Below, in pieces: positions 43,363-52,165 of a stretch of DNA of 64,000 nt (positions within the stretch are counted from its first letter, which is position 1; every line of letters begins with the position of its first letter). This stretch comes from Paenibacillus pinistramenti. Its GTDB lineage: Bacteria > Bacillota > Bacilli > Paenibacillales > Paenibacillaceae. Below the pieces are notes generated by a model, which saw only the letters and a program-made list of their open reading frames with translations, did not search any database and was not told the DNA's origin. The position numbers were made by a program, and so were the translations under genes. The stretch is from positions 62,001 through 126,000 of the forward strand of contig NZ_VAWG01000001.1 in the NCBI RefSeq assembly GCF_005869875.1, in the 5' to 3' direction.

Positions 43363-44622
43363 TCAACGCTCAGCGTTTTGATGCTCCTGTTCGTCCTGTT
43401 CCAGATCGTCAAGATCATCGAATCTGAGCATATGGCCCAGCTTGGATTGTTTCGTATGCAGGTAAGCGGAATTGTCTGCATTTTCCTTGATCTGGATTGG
43501 CACCCGTTCGACCACCTGCAGTCCGTAGCCTTCAAGGCCTTTGATCTTGCGGGGGTTGTTGGTCATCAGCCGGATCTCGGTGACGCCAAGGTCCTTGAGA
43601 ATTTGGGCCCCGATGCCGTAATCCCGGAGATCCGCCTTGAAACCAAGCTTGAGATTGGCTTCAACCGTGTCCAGCCCTTCCTCCTGCAGCTTGTAAGCCT
43701 TCAGTTTATTAATAAGTCCAATTCCGCGCCCTTCCTGGCGCATATACAGCAGAATCCCGCGGCCTTCGGCTTCAATTTGCCGCAGAGCCGCCGCAAACTG
43801 CGGTCCGCAGTCGCATCTGTGGGAATGAAAGACATCCCCGGTCAGGCACTCGGAGTGAACCCGGACCAGTACCGGCTGGCCCGGCGTAATATCTCCCTTG
43901 ACGAGCGCCAAGTGCTCTTTGTTGTCCACCGAGTTGGTGTACGCAATGGCCCGGAATTCACCAAAGTCCGTCGGCATCCGCACCTCAACTTCCTGGTTGA
44001 CCAGCCTCTCCCGCTCATGCCGGTACGCAATCAGCTCCTGCACACTGATCAGCTTGAGATCATGCTGCAGCGCAAACTGCTTGAGTTCGGGCAGGCGAGC
44101 CATTTCGCCATTCTCCTTGATCACCTCGCAGATCACGCCTGCAGGGTATGACCCGCATAGCACTGCGAGGTCAACTGCCGCTTCGGTGTGGCCGGCCCGG
44201 CGGAGCACACCGCCTTTTTTGGCGATCAAAGGAAACATATGGCCCGGCTTGCGGAAATCCTCGGGTTTGGCATCCGGATTCATCAGGCCTTTAACGGTCT
44301 GCGAACGCTCGAATGCGGAAATGCCGGTTGTCGTATCGATATAATCGACGGACACGGTAAAGTTAGTGCCATGATAATCGGTGTTATGGGTAACCATTGG
44401 GCTGAGCTGCAGTTCATCCGCCCGCTCCTGCGTGATTGGCACACAGACAAGCCCTCTTGCCTGGGTAATCATAAAATTAATCACTTCAGGCGTCGCCATC
44501 TCGGCCAGGGCAATGAGATCCCCTTCATTTTCGCGGTCCTCATCATCCACCACGATTACCGGTTTGCCTTGCTTGAGATCTGCGAGCGCAGCTTCCACGG
44601 AATCCAGCTGAATTCGTTCCAT
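43363..44622 (-). CDS. ribBA: Bifunctional DHBP synthase / GTP cyclohydrolase II
   Basis: Supplies both riboflavin precursors. 419 residues: the DHBP synthase domain (about 1-205) with [11 protein letters not shown] and [13 protein letters not shown], and GTP cyclohydrolase II (about 206-400) with the zinc cysteines in [15 protein letters not shown] and the RQEGRGIGL motif. A C-terminal acidic Glu/Gln tail follows. Third gene of the FMN-regulated operon. (ribA in B. subtilis naming.). Confidence 0.97.
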   Translation of the reverse strand: MERIQLDSVEAALADLKQGKPVIVVDDEDRENEGDLIALAEMATPEVINFMITQARGLVCVPITQERADELQLSPMVTHNTDYHGTNFTVSVDYIDTTTGISAFERSQTVKGLMNPDAKPEDFRKPGHMFPLIAKKGGVLRRAGHTEAAVDLAVLCGSYPAGVICEVIKENGEMARLPELKQFALQHDLKLISVQELIAYRHERERLVNQEVEVRMPTDFGEFRAIAYTNSVDNKEHLALVKGDITPGQPVLVRVHSECLTGDVFHSHRCDCGPQFAAALRQIEAEGRGILLYMRQEGRGIGLINKLKAYKLQEEGLDTVEANLKLGFKADLRDYGIGAQILKDLGVTEIRLMTNNPRKIKGLEGYGLQVVERVPIQIKENADNSAYLHTKQSKLGHMLRFDDLDDLEQDEQEHQNAER

Positions 44623-44645
44623 GTCAGCGAGCCTCCTTTCTTTGA

Positions 44646-45314
44646 TTAAACAAATCCGTTCTCTGCCAGCAGCTTCAGGTCTATGCCGCCGGAGCGGCGG
44701 CTTGCCGGGGAATTGGAGCCAGCCGGGAAGGAAAGCAGCCGCTCCACATATTTTCCGATAATGTCACATTCCAGATTCACCCTGTCGCCCGGGCGTTTGT
44801 TCTTCAGCGCCGTCTGCGCCAGAGTGTGGGGAATAATGGACACAGCAAAGCAATCCGCTTCGAGCTTAGCTGCCGTTAAGCTGATCCCGTCTACGGTGAT
44901 CGAACCCTGCGCAACTATATATTTCATAAGATCAACCGGTTCCGGCCGTACCGTATAGACGACAGCATTCTGATCGGTTTCTATACTTAAAATAACCGCC
45001 GTACCGTCAACATGCCCCTGTACAATATGGCCTCCAAATCTTCCTCCGGCCGGCATGGCTCGCTCCAGATTAAGCGGCTGACCGACTGACAATCCGGAAA
45101 GGTTCGTATGCTTGTAAGTTTGAGGCATCACATCGACTGCGAACGAAGAGGAGTCCATGTGCGTCACTGTCAAACAGACCCCGTTCACGGCGATGCTGTC
45201 ACCAAGCCTCATATCCTCCATCAGCTTTCGGCTCTCAATGCCGAGAACCATAGCCTGGCCGCTGCGGCTTACGGATTTCAGCCTGCCCACTTCCTCAACC
45301 AGTCCCGTAAACAT
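44646..45314 (-). CDS. ribE: Riboflavin synthase alpha subunit
   Basis: Dismutates two lumazines to riboflavin. 222 residues in two internally repeated lumazine-binding domains: [10 protein letters not shown] with [12 protein letters not shown], and [10 protein letters not shown] with [12 protein letters not shown]. The start at 45314 has GGGAGGA six bases upstream; a frame from 45329 is less likely. Lies 2 nt after ribD. Confidence 0.97.
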   Translation of the reverse strand: MFTGLVEEVGRLKSVSRSGQAMVLGIESRKLMEDMRLGDSIAVNGVCLTVTHMDSSSFAVDVMPQTYKHTNLSGLSVGQPLNLERAMPAGGRFGGHIVQGHVDGTAVILSIETDQNAVVYTVRPEPVDLMKYIVAQGSITVDGISLTAAKLEADCFAVSIIPHTLAQTALKNKRPGDRVNLECDIIGKYVERLLSFPAGSNSPASRRSGGIDLKLLAENGFV

Positions 45315-45316
45315 TC

Positions 45317-46444
45317 TTATTCCTCCCAAACCGGCGAGCCAGTAACCAGGATGTCATTCCCGGCAGGCGTCACCTTCACTTTTGTCAGCTTAACTGCGTG
45401 CTGAATGCGCTCCGGCCCGGTGAAGCTAAAGCTTTCAAAGCCGCCGCTGCCGATCAGTTTAGGAGCCAGAAACAGCTGGATTTCGTCCGCAAGCCTCTCC
45501 GAAAGAAAGGAGCCGCTGACCTTCCCTCCGCCTTCAACCAACACGGAAGAAAGACCGGCTTCGGCTAATTTCTGCAGGCCGGTCCTCAGATCGACCCGCT
45601 CCCCGCTTCCGCATGGAATAACCCGAATCTGTTTGTCTTCAAGAGCGCGCAGTTTCGGCTCGTTGGCGTGGTTTTCCGTTGTTAATATCATCGTTTCGGC
45701 CCCGTCTGATTCAAGAACTTTGGCACCCAGCGGAATCCGCAGCTTTGAATCAACAATGACTCTGACTGGCGGCAGGCCGGGTACGGGCAGACGTGTGCTT
45801 AATGAAGGATTATCCGCAAGGACGGTTTCGATGCCTACCAGAATCGCCGCATGCTGATGCCGCATCGTATGTACCAGGCTGCGGGCTTCCTCCCCAGTGA
45901 TCCACTTGCTGTCCCCGGTTCTGGAAGCGATTTTGCCATCCAGCGAGCTGGCGGTTTTCAGAGTGACGAAAGGCAGCCCTGTTGTAATAAATTTGATGAA
46001 TTTCTTGTTCAGCTCACGCGCTTCTTCCTGCATAATCCCGACATCAACCTCAATCCCTGCATCCCTCAGCATCGCAATTCCCCGGCCCGAAACCTGCGGA
46101 TTTGGATCTTCACAGGCGACAACCACGCGCGACACTCCCGCTTCAATCAGCCTCCTGCTGCATGGCGGCGTTGCCCCATAATGGCTGCAGGGTTCTAAAG
46201 TGACATACACCGTGCTGCCTGCGGCGCGGTCTCCGGCCATATTCAGCGCATGAACCTCGGCATGCCCTCCCCCCCGTTTCAGGTGTGCGCCCATCCCCGC
46301 AATCGCCCCGTCCCGGACAACAACGGCCCCGACAACCGGATTAATGCCGGTCTGCCCCTGGGTATGTCTGGCCATATCCAGCGCCAGCGCCATGTAAAAT
46401 TCATCATTCATCGGCTGCAAATTAGACGGGCCGGATCCATTCAT
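45317..46444 (-). CDS. ribD: Riboflavin biosynthesis deaminase/reductase
   Basis: Bifunctional: deaminates the pyrimidine intermediate (residues about 14-155) and reduces its ribose (about 156-375). Zinc ligands of the deaminase are H61 (HAEVHA), C86 and C95 in EPCSHYGATPPC. The reductase part has KTASSLDGKIA and VEGGGKVSGSFL. 375 residues from ATG 46444 (GGGAGGC site); a Met at 46411 is a weaker alternative. First gene behind the FMN riboswitch. Confidence 0.96.
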   Translation of the reverse strand: MNGSGPSNLQPMNDEFYMALALDMARHTQGQTGINPVVGAVVVRDGAIAGMGAHLKRGGGHAEVHALNMAGDRAAGSTVYVTLEPCSHYGATPPCSRRLIEAGVSRVVVACEDPNPQVSGRGIAMLRDAGIEVDVGIMQEEARELNKKFIKFITTGLPFVTLKTASSLDGKIASRTGDSKWITGEEARSLVHTMRHQHAAILVGIETVLADNPSLSTRLPVPGLPPVRVIVDSKLRIPLGAKVLESDGAETMILTTENHANEPKLRALEDKQIRVIPCGSGERVDLRTGLQKLAEAGLSSVLVEGGGKVSGSFLSERLADEIQLFLAPKLIGSGGFESFSFTGPERIQHAVKLTKVKVTPAGNDILVTGSPVWEE

Positions 46445-46499
46445 ATGCCTTGCCTCCCTTCTGAACAATAATCTTCTGTCTTAACATGCGCAAAAAAAC

Positions 46500-46527
46500 G
46501 CTAAAAACCCCGGCCAATGGCCGGGGC
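46500..46527 (-). terminator. Riboswitch-controlled terminator before ribD
   Basis: Minus strand CCCCGGCC-ATT-GGCCGGGG perfect 8-bp stem followed by TTTTTAGCG and seven T. It lies between the FMN aptamer and ribD, so it is the likely off-switch, or the end of a short leader transcript. Confidence 0.85.
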
Positions 46528-46537
46528 AGCAGGAGAA

Positions 46538-46699
46538 TTAACAGCGATACCAAAGAAACAACACCAAGCCGAATGCACCGTACAGCAAAAAGTCCACCAG
46601 CAGAATCGCAGACTTTGATGCTGATGTAAGGCCGGAGTTTGCCTCTGTCTCTGCAATTAAGACATCAGCAAACAAACCGAACCCAGCACTGTCATCCAA
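46538..46699 (-). CDS. Possible 53-aa membrane microprotein in the rib leader
   Basis: An open frame from TTG 46699 to TAA 46538 encodes 53 residues starting with MDDSAGFGLFADVLIAE (start read as Met). Its last 23 residues form one clean membrane segment (SAILLVDFLLYGAFGLVLFLW) ending in RC. It lies between the FMN aptamer and the rib terminator. Against it: no ribosome site precedes the TTG and no ATG is in frame. It may be a chance frame; I list it because the hydrophobic profile is convincing and the spacing between aptamer and terminator is unusually long. Confidence 0.25.
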   Translation of the reverse strand: MDDSAGFGLFADVLIAETEANSGLTSASKSAILLVDFLLYGAFGLVLFLWYRC

Positions 46700-46715
46700 G
46701 CTTATTGTTGATCAT

Positions 46716-46762
46716 TTAAGAAGCTTGCAGGAGTAGCTCAAATAAAACGAGCTGCAAGCTTC
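46716..46762 (-). promoter_or_regulatory. Hairpin in the rib leader expression platform
   Basis: Minus strand GAAGCTTGCAG pairs with CTGCAAGCTTC, and an AGCTC / GAGCT stem lies inside. It begins directly after the aptamer and has no T-run, so it is more likely an antiterminator or processing element than a terminator. Confidence 0.55.
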
Positions 46763-46766
46763 CGTA

Positions 46767-46945
46767 TCTCCTTCTCCCATCCAGACTATACTGTCGGTCC
46801 CGGAATTTCACCGGCTCAGCCGCAAATCTTCGTATGGATCATCCAACAACAGAAATGCGGGTCACGGACTAAGGCTCACCTGCTTGAAACACCAGGCTGC
46901 CATCACCGTCGGTCGGGATTTTCACCCTGCCCCGAAGGATTTCAT
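46767..46945 (-). ncRNA. FMN riboswitch (RFN element)
   Basis: Minus strand carries the conserved RFN blocks in order: GGGGCAGGGTGAAAATCCC, GACCGACGGTGATGG, AGCCTGGTG, GCAGGTGAGCC, CCGGTGAAATTCCGG, GACCGACAGTATAGTC and TGGATGGGAGAAGGAG. The first and last blocks close the multi-branched aptamer. It controls ribD-ribE-ribBA-ribH; FMN binding should cause termination at 46500-46527. From 46445 to 47101 the sequence otherwise holds only the leader hairpins, the doubtful microprotein and the ppiB terminator. Confidence 0.97.
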
Positions 46946-47041
46946 ATTCAGTTATGAAGAGCCGACGGCTGCACATCATTTCCAGCCGCTGACTTGTTTG
47001 CAATGGTAGCACTATTCACAGAGCAATGCAAGAGCCTGCAG

Positions 47042-47077
47042 CAAACAGACCTCGAGCATTAGCTCCAGGTCTGTTTG
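47042..47077 (-). terminator. Hairpin after ppiB, probable terminator
   Basis: Perfect 10-bp stem AAACAGACCT / AGGTCTGTTT with a 14-base loop, 25 nt past the ppiB stop. The T-run is only the three T of the stem. Confidence 0.55.
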
Positions 47078-47101
47078 GATTTGGACGATGTCGCCCTGTA
47101 A

Positions 47102-47533
47102 TTAAGCTTCGTACACTTCCACGGTTTCCATACGGTCACGGCCCTGGAACGCATCAACATGCTCCATTCCGCTTACAACCTTGCCGAATACCGTATGCTG
47201 GCCGTCCAGATGCGGCTGAGGGGCATAGCAGATGTAAAACTGGCTGCCGCCCGTATTCCGTCCCGCATGCGCCATCGCGAGGGAACCGCGCTCATGTTTG
47301 TTTGGATTGATTTCACAATTAATGGTATAGCCCGGTCCGCCGGTGCCTGTTCCGTTCGGGCAGCCGCCTTGAGCTACAAAGCCTGGAATAACGCGATGGA
47401 AGACAAGTCCGTTGTAAAAGCCGGAGTTTGCGAGCTTCTCAAAATTTGCTACCGTATTTGGAGCGTCTTGATCGAACAGGTCAAGAATGACTTCTCCGCC
47501 GTTCGCAAGTGTGATCTTTGCTTGTTTAGCCAT
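47102..47533 (-). CDS. ppiB: Peptidyl-prolyl cis-trans isomerase (cyclophilin)
   Basis: Cytoplasmic cyclophilin that accelerates proline isomerisation. 143 residues; [25 protein letters not shown] and [19 protein letters not shown] contain the catalytic Arg (FHR) and the Phe/Gln binding residues. No signal peptide. Position between the rib operon and lysA as in B. subtilis. Confidence 0.97.
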   Translation of the reverse strand: MAKQAKITLANGGEVILDLFDQDAPNTVANFEKLANSGFYNGLVFHRVIPGFVAQGGCPNGTGTGGPGYTINCEINPNKHERGSLAMAHAGRNTGGSQFYICYAPQPHLDGQHTVFGKVVSGMEHVDAFQGRDRMETVEVYEA

Positions 47534-47607
47534 TAGTGTTTCAAGCCCCTTCCAAATTATGTTTCAATGTGCAACATGTCCAGTTTACTATGAAAAGAAA
47601 TAGAGTG

Positions 47608-47642
47608 CAAAAAAAAGACGGGGATCACCAGGCCCCCGTCTC
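47608..47642 (-). terminator. Intrinsic terminator after lysA
   Basis: Minus strand AGACGGGG / CCCCGTCT stem with eight T. Confidence 0.9.
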
Positions 47643-47668
47643 TTCTGCAATACTTTATGTCCCGGAAA

Positions 47669-49003
47669 TTATCCCTTCAGCGAATGCTGTTTGCCAACCC
47701 GCTGTGGAATGACGTCATTGGCAATGAGATCGTTCAGCGATTCCCGTTTGACTACCAGTGCACTTTCGCCTTCATTTACAAAGACGACCGCCGGACGCGG
47801 AATCCGGTTATAGTTGCTCGCCATGGAATAATTGTAGGCGCCAGTCGAAGCAACGGCCAGCAGATCCCCCGTTTTGGCCGGAGGAAGCTCCAGATCCCAG
47901 ATCAGCATGTCTCCGCTTTCGCAGCATTTTCCGGCAATTGATACGGTTTCCGTCGCGGCTTCCCGCCCCCGGTTAGCCAGCATCGCCTCATATTTGGAGT
48001 CATACAAAGCCGGACGGGGATTATCCGTCATGCCGCCGTCTACGGAAATGTACTTGCGCACGCCCGGAATATCCTTGCTTGAGCCGACCGTGTACAGCGT
48101 TGTTCCGGCATCTCCGACAATGCTGCGGCCCGGTTCAATCCATACCTCCGGGAGCTGGTCATACACGCCGGAGAAATTCCGTTTCACCGCATCCGTAATC
48201 GCCTTAACATAAACCGACGCGTGAAGCGGCGTATCTTCCTTCGTATAGCGAATGCCGAACCCGCCGCCAAGGTTGATCACTTTAAAGACAAAGTCAAGCT
48301 CCCGTTTGACTTTGACAGCGAAGCCGGAGACGCGCTCTGCGGCTACCTGAAAGCCTTCAACTTCAAAGATCTGCGATCCGATGTGGGAATGCAGGCCAAG
48401 CAGCTGAAGGTGCGGCAGGGCGATTGACGTCTTGACGGCTTCATACGCCGTGCCATTGCCAATATCAAACCCGAACTTGGAATCCGTTTGACCGGTTGAA
48501 ATATATTCATGCGTATGCGCCTCAACTCCCGGCGTCACGCGCAGCAGGATGTTGACCTTCACTCCGTTCTCGGCAGCAAGGGCATTGAGCAGGTGCAGTT
48601 CATCGAAATTGTCCGCTACAAAGCAGCCAATGCGGGCGCTGATGGCCATTTGAATTTCAGCGGGAGTCTTGTTATTGCCGTGAAAATGAATGCGTTCAGC
48701 AGGAAAACCGGCCTTCAGCGCCGTATAAAGCTCCCCTTCCGATACGACATCAAGGCTCATGCCTTCCTCTTCAACCAGGCGGCACATCGCCATCGTGCAG
48801 AAGGCCTTGCTCGCATACGCAACCTGATAAGACAATCCGGATTGCCGGAAAGCGTCCATATATTCCCGGGCCCGCTGCCGGATCAAAGCTTCGTCCATGA
48901 TGTACAGCGGAGTCCCGTATTGTTCTTTAAGCTCGACTGTATCGCAGCCGCCGATCTCCAAATGACCTTTGGCATTTATTTTGCTGGTACCGTGTAAATA
49001 CAT
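47669..49003 (-). CDS. lysA: Diaminopimelate decarboxylase
   Basis: PLP-dependent last step of lysine synthesis. 444 residues. PLP lysine K66 in VAYASKAF; HGNNKTPAEI, LLGLHSHIGSQIF, a GGGFGI phosphate loop and CESGDML (with the partner-subunit Cys) are clear. A 10-bp inverted repeat brackets its likely promoter (49018-49067). Transcribed alone, with a terminator behind it. Confidence 0.97.
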   Translation of the reverse strand: MYLHGTSKINAKGHLEIGGCDTVELKEQYGTPLYIMDEALIRQRAREYMDAFRQSGLSYQVAYASKAFCTMAMCRLVEEEGMSLDVVSEGELYTALKAGFPAERIHFHGNNKTPAEIQMAISARIGCFVADNFDELHLLNALAAENGVKVNILLRVTPGVEAHTHEYISTGQTDSKFGFDIGNGTAYEAVKTSIALPHLQLLGLHSHIGSQIFEVEGFQVAAERVSGFAVKVKRELDFVFKVINLGGGFGIRYTKEDTPLHASVYVKAITDAVKRNFSGVYDQLPEVWIEPGRSIVGDAGTTLYTVGSSKDIPGVRKYISVDGGMTDNPRPALYDSKYEAMLANRGREAATETVSIAGKCCESGDMLIWDLELPPAKTGDLLAVASTGAYNYSMASNYNRIPRPAVVFVNEGESALVVKRESLNDLIANDVIPQRVGKQHSLKG

Positions 49004-49017
49004 CCAGGCTGCCTCCG

Positions 49018-49067
49018 ATTTTTCGAATTTTGCTTAAGTATATCAGCTTTCCCGAATTTCGAAAAAT
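49018..49067. promoter_or_regulatory. Inverted repeat flanking the lysA promoter region
   Basis: ATTTTTCGAA at 49018-49027 is repeated in inverse as TTCGAAAAAT at 49058-49067, 30 bases apart, with TATACT between them on the minus strand. Two operator half-sites or a loop-forming pair are possible. No lysine riboswitch is visible here. Confidence 0.5.
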
Positions 49068-49117
49068 GGATTTTTGTGCATTTCATTTACACTTTTAGGC
49101 CAGGCCTGGAGCTGTAT

Positions 49118-50785
49118 TTATTCGCTTGAAATCCGGCTGCGGTCCCGCGGTTTGTTGAAGGACGGGCGGGATTTAGCATACATCACCGGCATACGCAGGA
49201 TAACGGCAGCCATCGCCTTTGCATTAAATGGTATAAACGGCCACAGATATGACGAGTTAAAGGAGCGGCGCAGGGTCAGCAGCACAATAAATGCTGTTAC
49301 CCCGACTACAAAGCCCGGAATGCCGAATATGGCTACTGCCGCCAGCAGCACAAGCCTTACCAGCCGGTTGGCAAGACCAAGCTCATAGCTTGGCGTTGCA
49401 AACATCCCGATCGTCGCAACGGCCATGTACAAGACCACTTCGTTGACGAACAATCCGGTCTTTACCGCAATATCCCCGACCATAATGGCAGCGATCAGAC
49501 CCATTGCAGAGGCCAGCGGAGTCGGAGTATGAACCGCCGCCATGCGCATCAGATCCACACCGAATTCCACGATCAGAAACTGTGCGATGAGCGGAATCTT
49601 AGCCTGATCCTGCGGACCGATAAACGACAGCGCCGCCGGCTTAATCTCGGGGTGGATCACCACAAGCAGCCAGATCGGCAGCAAAAATAAGGAGGCAATA
49701 ATCCCGAAAAAGCGGATCCACCTTAAATAGGTGCCCATAAAGGCGGTCTGGCGGTTCTCTTCCGCATGCTGGCATAGATCGAAGAAGGTCGTAGGCAGGA
49801 TCATCACGCTGGGAGACGTGTCCACAAACAGAACGATTCTGCCCTCCAGCAGATGGGAAGCCACCGTATCCGGCCGCTCCGAGTAGCGGACCAGCGGGTA
49901 GGGGTTCCAGCCTTTGTGGAGGATCGCTTCTTCAAGCTGCTTGTCCGCCAAAGGAATGCCCTCGATGTCGATGCTGCTTATTTTCTCTTTAAGCTCCTCG
50001 ATCTGGACTTTGTCCACGATGTCGTCAATATAAGCAATAGCCACATCCGTATCGGTCCGCCGGCCCACCTTCATCACCTCAAATTTCAGCCCCGGGTCTC
50101 TAAGCCGCCTGCGGACCAGACTGACATTAGTCAGAAGCGTCTCCGTGAAGCCGTCCCTCGCCCCTCTGACTACCCTTTCCAGCGAAGGCTCTTCAGGACT
50201 TCTTGCCGGATACGAACGCGTATCCATGAGCAGGGCGGTATCTTCCCCTTCGATAAACAGGACGCTCATGCCGGTCAAGGCTTTGTTGATGCAGACGCTC
50301 AGCTTGTCCGTCTTCTCCACCTGCAGATGCGGAATAAATTCTTCCATAAATGCTTTGACCGCATCACCGGTCATGGATTCAGGCGTTAAATACGTCAGCC
50401 TCTTCACGATCTCCAGCAGAATATTATCTTTGTAAAATGCAGTGACGATGAAGAATGAGACTCTCTTCCCGGCAAACGTCATATCACGGAAATCAATATC
50501 AAAGGAATCGCCGAGACCTACAACCTGCTCCAGCGTTTTCTTCGTTGTGTTGAGCTTCTTGCTGATATTATCGCTGTTCTGCCAGTAAATGACGGATTCC
50601 TTAATGGAATCGGAGGCCTCACTGTCTTTCTTTCTTTGCAGCGCCTCTTTGATCTGTTTGGATCTCCCTCCCTGTCGTCCATGATTGCCGTCTTCGTTCA
50701 CTCCGGTGTCGAACTCCGGGGTAAATTCGATGGTTCCATAACCATTTTGACGCGAGGAGTCCGTCTCCGAGTAGCGGTCAGTCAT
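49118..50785 (-). CDS. spoVAF: Stage V sporulation protein AF (GerA-family)
   Basis: Inner-spore-membrane protein of the GerA type, linked to DPA-channel opening at germination. 555 residues, a little longer than in B. subtilis: an N-terminal hydrophilic region (about 1-345) with two GerAA-like subdomains, then five or so membrane segments from about 355 and a basic tail. Typical motifs: LLEGRIVLFVDTSPSVMILPTTF and VGDIAVKTGLFVNEVVLY. It follows spoVAA and spoVAB directly; spoVAC, AD and AE are not between them. Confidence 0.94.
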   Translation of the reverse strand: MTDRYSETDSSRQNGYGTIEFTPEFDTGVNEDGNHGRQGGRSKQIKEALQRKKDSEASDSIKESVIYWQNSDNISKKLNTTKKTLEQVVGLGDSFDIDFRDMTFAGKRVSFFIVTAFYKDNILLEIVKRLTYLTPESMTGDAVKAFMEEFIPHLQVEKTDKLSVCINKALTGMSVLFIEGEDTALLMDTRSYPARSPEEPSLERVVRGARDGFTETLLTNVSLVRRRLRDPGLKFEVMKVGRRTDTDVAIAYIDDIVDKVQIEELKEKISSIDIEGIPLADKQLEEAILHKGWNPYPLVRYSERPDTVASHLLEGRIVLFVDTSPSVMILPTTFFDLCQHAEENRQTAFMGTYLRWIRFFGIIASLFLLPIWLLVVIHPEIKPAALSFIGPQDQAKIPLIAQFLIVEFGVDLMRMAAVHTPTPLASAMGLIAAIMVGDIAVKTGLFVNEVVLYMAVATIGMFATPSYELGLANRLVRLVLLAAVAIFGIPGFVVGVTAFIVLLTLRRSFNSSYLWPFIPFNAKAMAAVILRMPVMYAKSRPSFNKPRDRSRISSE

Positions 50786-50880
50786 TCTTCCCTACCTCCT
50801 GTAAAGTGCATAGCGGATACCGCCGCAGCTGATCTTTTTGGTTCTCTATTTGCTGAATTGCTGTTCTTCTTGCTCTCGTG

Positions 50881-51312
50881 TTATGGATGATAGATAAACC
50901 AGTCGTAAAAAGAGCCCGCTATTTTGCCGAACACCATGGCAAGCAGCAGCAGGAACAAATACTTCTGAAGCCCGACCCGTTTCGCCAGGATAGGCAGAAC
51001 GTTAAGCACCTCGGTCAATGCCGCAGCCAGCATCCCGACAAAGATCCCGTTGAACAGGCCGACCAGCGCTGCCGCCGGCTTCCAGGCGATGTAAAATTTC
51101 CAGTTCCAGAAGTCCGCCACCGTACCGAACACAGACCCGGCTACCATGGCCCCTTCATACCAGTGCACCTTGGCATAGGTGCGGGTGAGCTGGCTGAGCC
51201 TCGGCACGATGTCAAGAACGACAAACAAGGCAACGACGCCGGCGCCTACGGCTGTTCCTCCCGCCAGCCCCAGGAAAGCCAGGCATACGGCCTGCACGGC
51301 CTGGAGGAGCAT
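50881..51312 (-). CDS. spoVAB: Stage V sporulation protein AB
   Basis: 143-residue membrane protein with four hydrophobic segments. GLAGGTAVGAGVVALFVVLDIVPRLSQLT and GGxVFGTVAD-like stretches match the family. SpoVA proteins build the channel that moves dipicolinic acid into the spore; AB's precise role is unknown. Its ATG overlaps the spoVAA stop by one base. Confidence 0.9.
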   Translation of the reverse strand: MLLQAVQAVCLAFLGLAGGTAVGAGVVALFVVLDIVPRLSQLTRTYAKVHWYEGAMVAGSVFGTVADFWNWKFYIAWKPAAALVGLFNGIFVGMLAAALTEVLNVLPILAKRVGLQKYLFLLLLAMVFGKIAGSFYDWFIYHP

Positions 51313-51980
51313 TATGAGCCATCTCCTTCCCTGGAATCCTTGGACTCTTTGCGGTGGATTTTCTTATACTCTTCCGTAATCACGTAGTGATCCAGATTTT
51401 CCTGGTACAGAAACATCTCCACCTCAAGGGGCGTTGGCTCTTCATTCCATTTCTTGCGGAACAGGTGGTTGAAGAACACGATCATCCCAAGCCCGATCCC
51501 CAGCGAATAGGTCGTCTGATACAGATAAGGATGGTCATCGTGCTGTCCGGTAATCATCTCCACGATATGTACAATGACCTCGGGCATACTGACATCTGCA
51601 TGAAAATTCATAATGGTAAGCATGGAACCGAAGAACAGCAGCAGCCATACCAGAATAAAGAACAGGATGGGAGTTTTGCGCTGCTGTCCGATGATCTCCA
51701 CCAGCGTATGCGGTTCACCGATATATTCGATGGCGAGCTGGGGAAAGGCCCCGCGGATGACCTTAATGATCTGCATCATGTCGATCACAATCCGGTTCCC
51801 ATCCTGCTTCACAGGCTGCTTGACCATCAGGCTCTTTAACTCCTGCTCCCTTTCTGCCGGAGCAAGCACCTGGGCAATATCGCCCAGCGAGATTCCAGCC
51901 CCGTCTTTAAGCTTCACATGCTTCCGCAGCCGGATATAGACAACCTCTGCCCCGCCTTTCATCCCATCCATGCCCATCAC
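51312..51980 (-). CDS. spoVAA: Stage V sporulation protein AA
   Basis: 222 residues: a soluble N-terminal domain (VYIRLRKHVKLKDGAGISLGDIAQVL) and two membrane segments (about 103-121 and 158-175) with a conserved middle NFHADVSMPEVIVHIVEMITG. An acidic/basic C-terminal tail follows. First gene of the shortened spoVA group, expected to be read in the forespore under sigma-G. The start among several close Met codons (51980, 51971, 51962) is uncertain. Confidence 0.9.
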   Translation of the reverse strand: MMGMDGMKGGAEVVYIRLRKHVKLKDGAGISLGDIAQVLAPAEREQELKSLMVKQPVKQDGNRIVIDMMQIIKVIRGAFPQLAIEYIGEPHTLVEIIGQQRKTPILFFILVWLLLFFGSMLTIMNFHADVSMPEVIVHIVEMITGQHDDHPYLYQTTYSLGIGLGMIVFFNHLFRKKWNEEPTPLEVEMFLYQENLDHYVITEEYKKIHRKESKDSREGDGS

Positions 51981-52040
51981 CTCTTGCCTGCCTAATTGTC
52001 CCTAGTATGCCAAGCGCCGGCTTTCTTTACTCTTCCCCCG

Positions 52041-52091
52041 GAAAAATAAAGCAGCGCCGTCCAAGCCGGATAACCGGCACGAACGGCGCTT
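52041..52091 (-). terminator. Intrinsic terminator after sigF
   Basis: Minus strand AGCGCCGT / ACGGCGCT outer stem, GCCGG / CCGGC inner stem, then CTTTATTTTT. Confidence 0.85.
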
Positions 52092-52165
52092 GTCTGATTC
52101 GATGTTAAACCTGCGTCCAGCAAGCTGAAGCAGTATTTACAGAGGTAATTCTTATAGGACAAAAT

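Noticed and set aside
43063-44151. Long plus-strand open frame (362 codons) opposite ribBA/ribH
   Set aside because: It is the complement of two securely identified genes, shows no family motif and has no ribosome site; high GC removes stops on the opposite strand.
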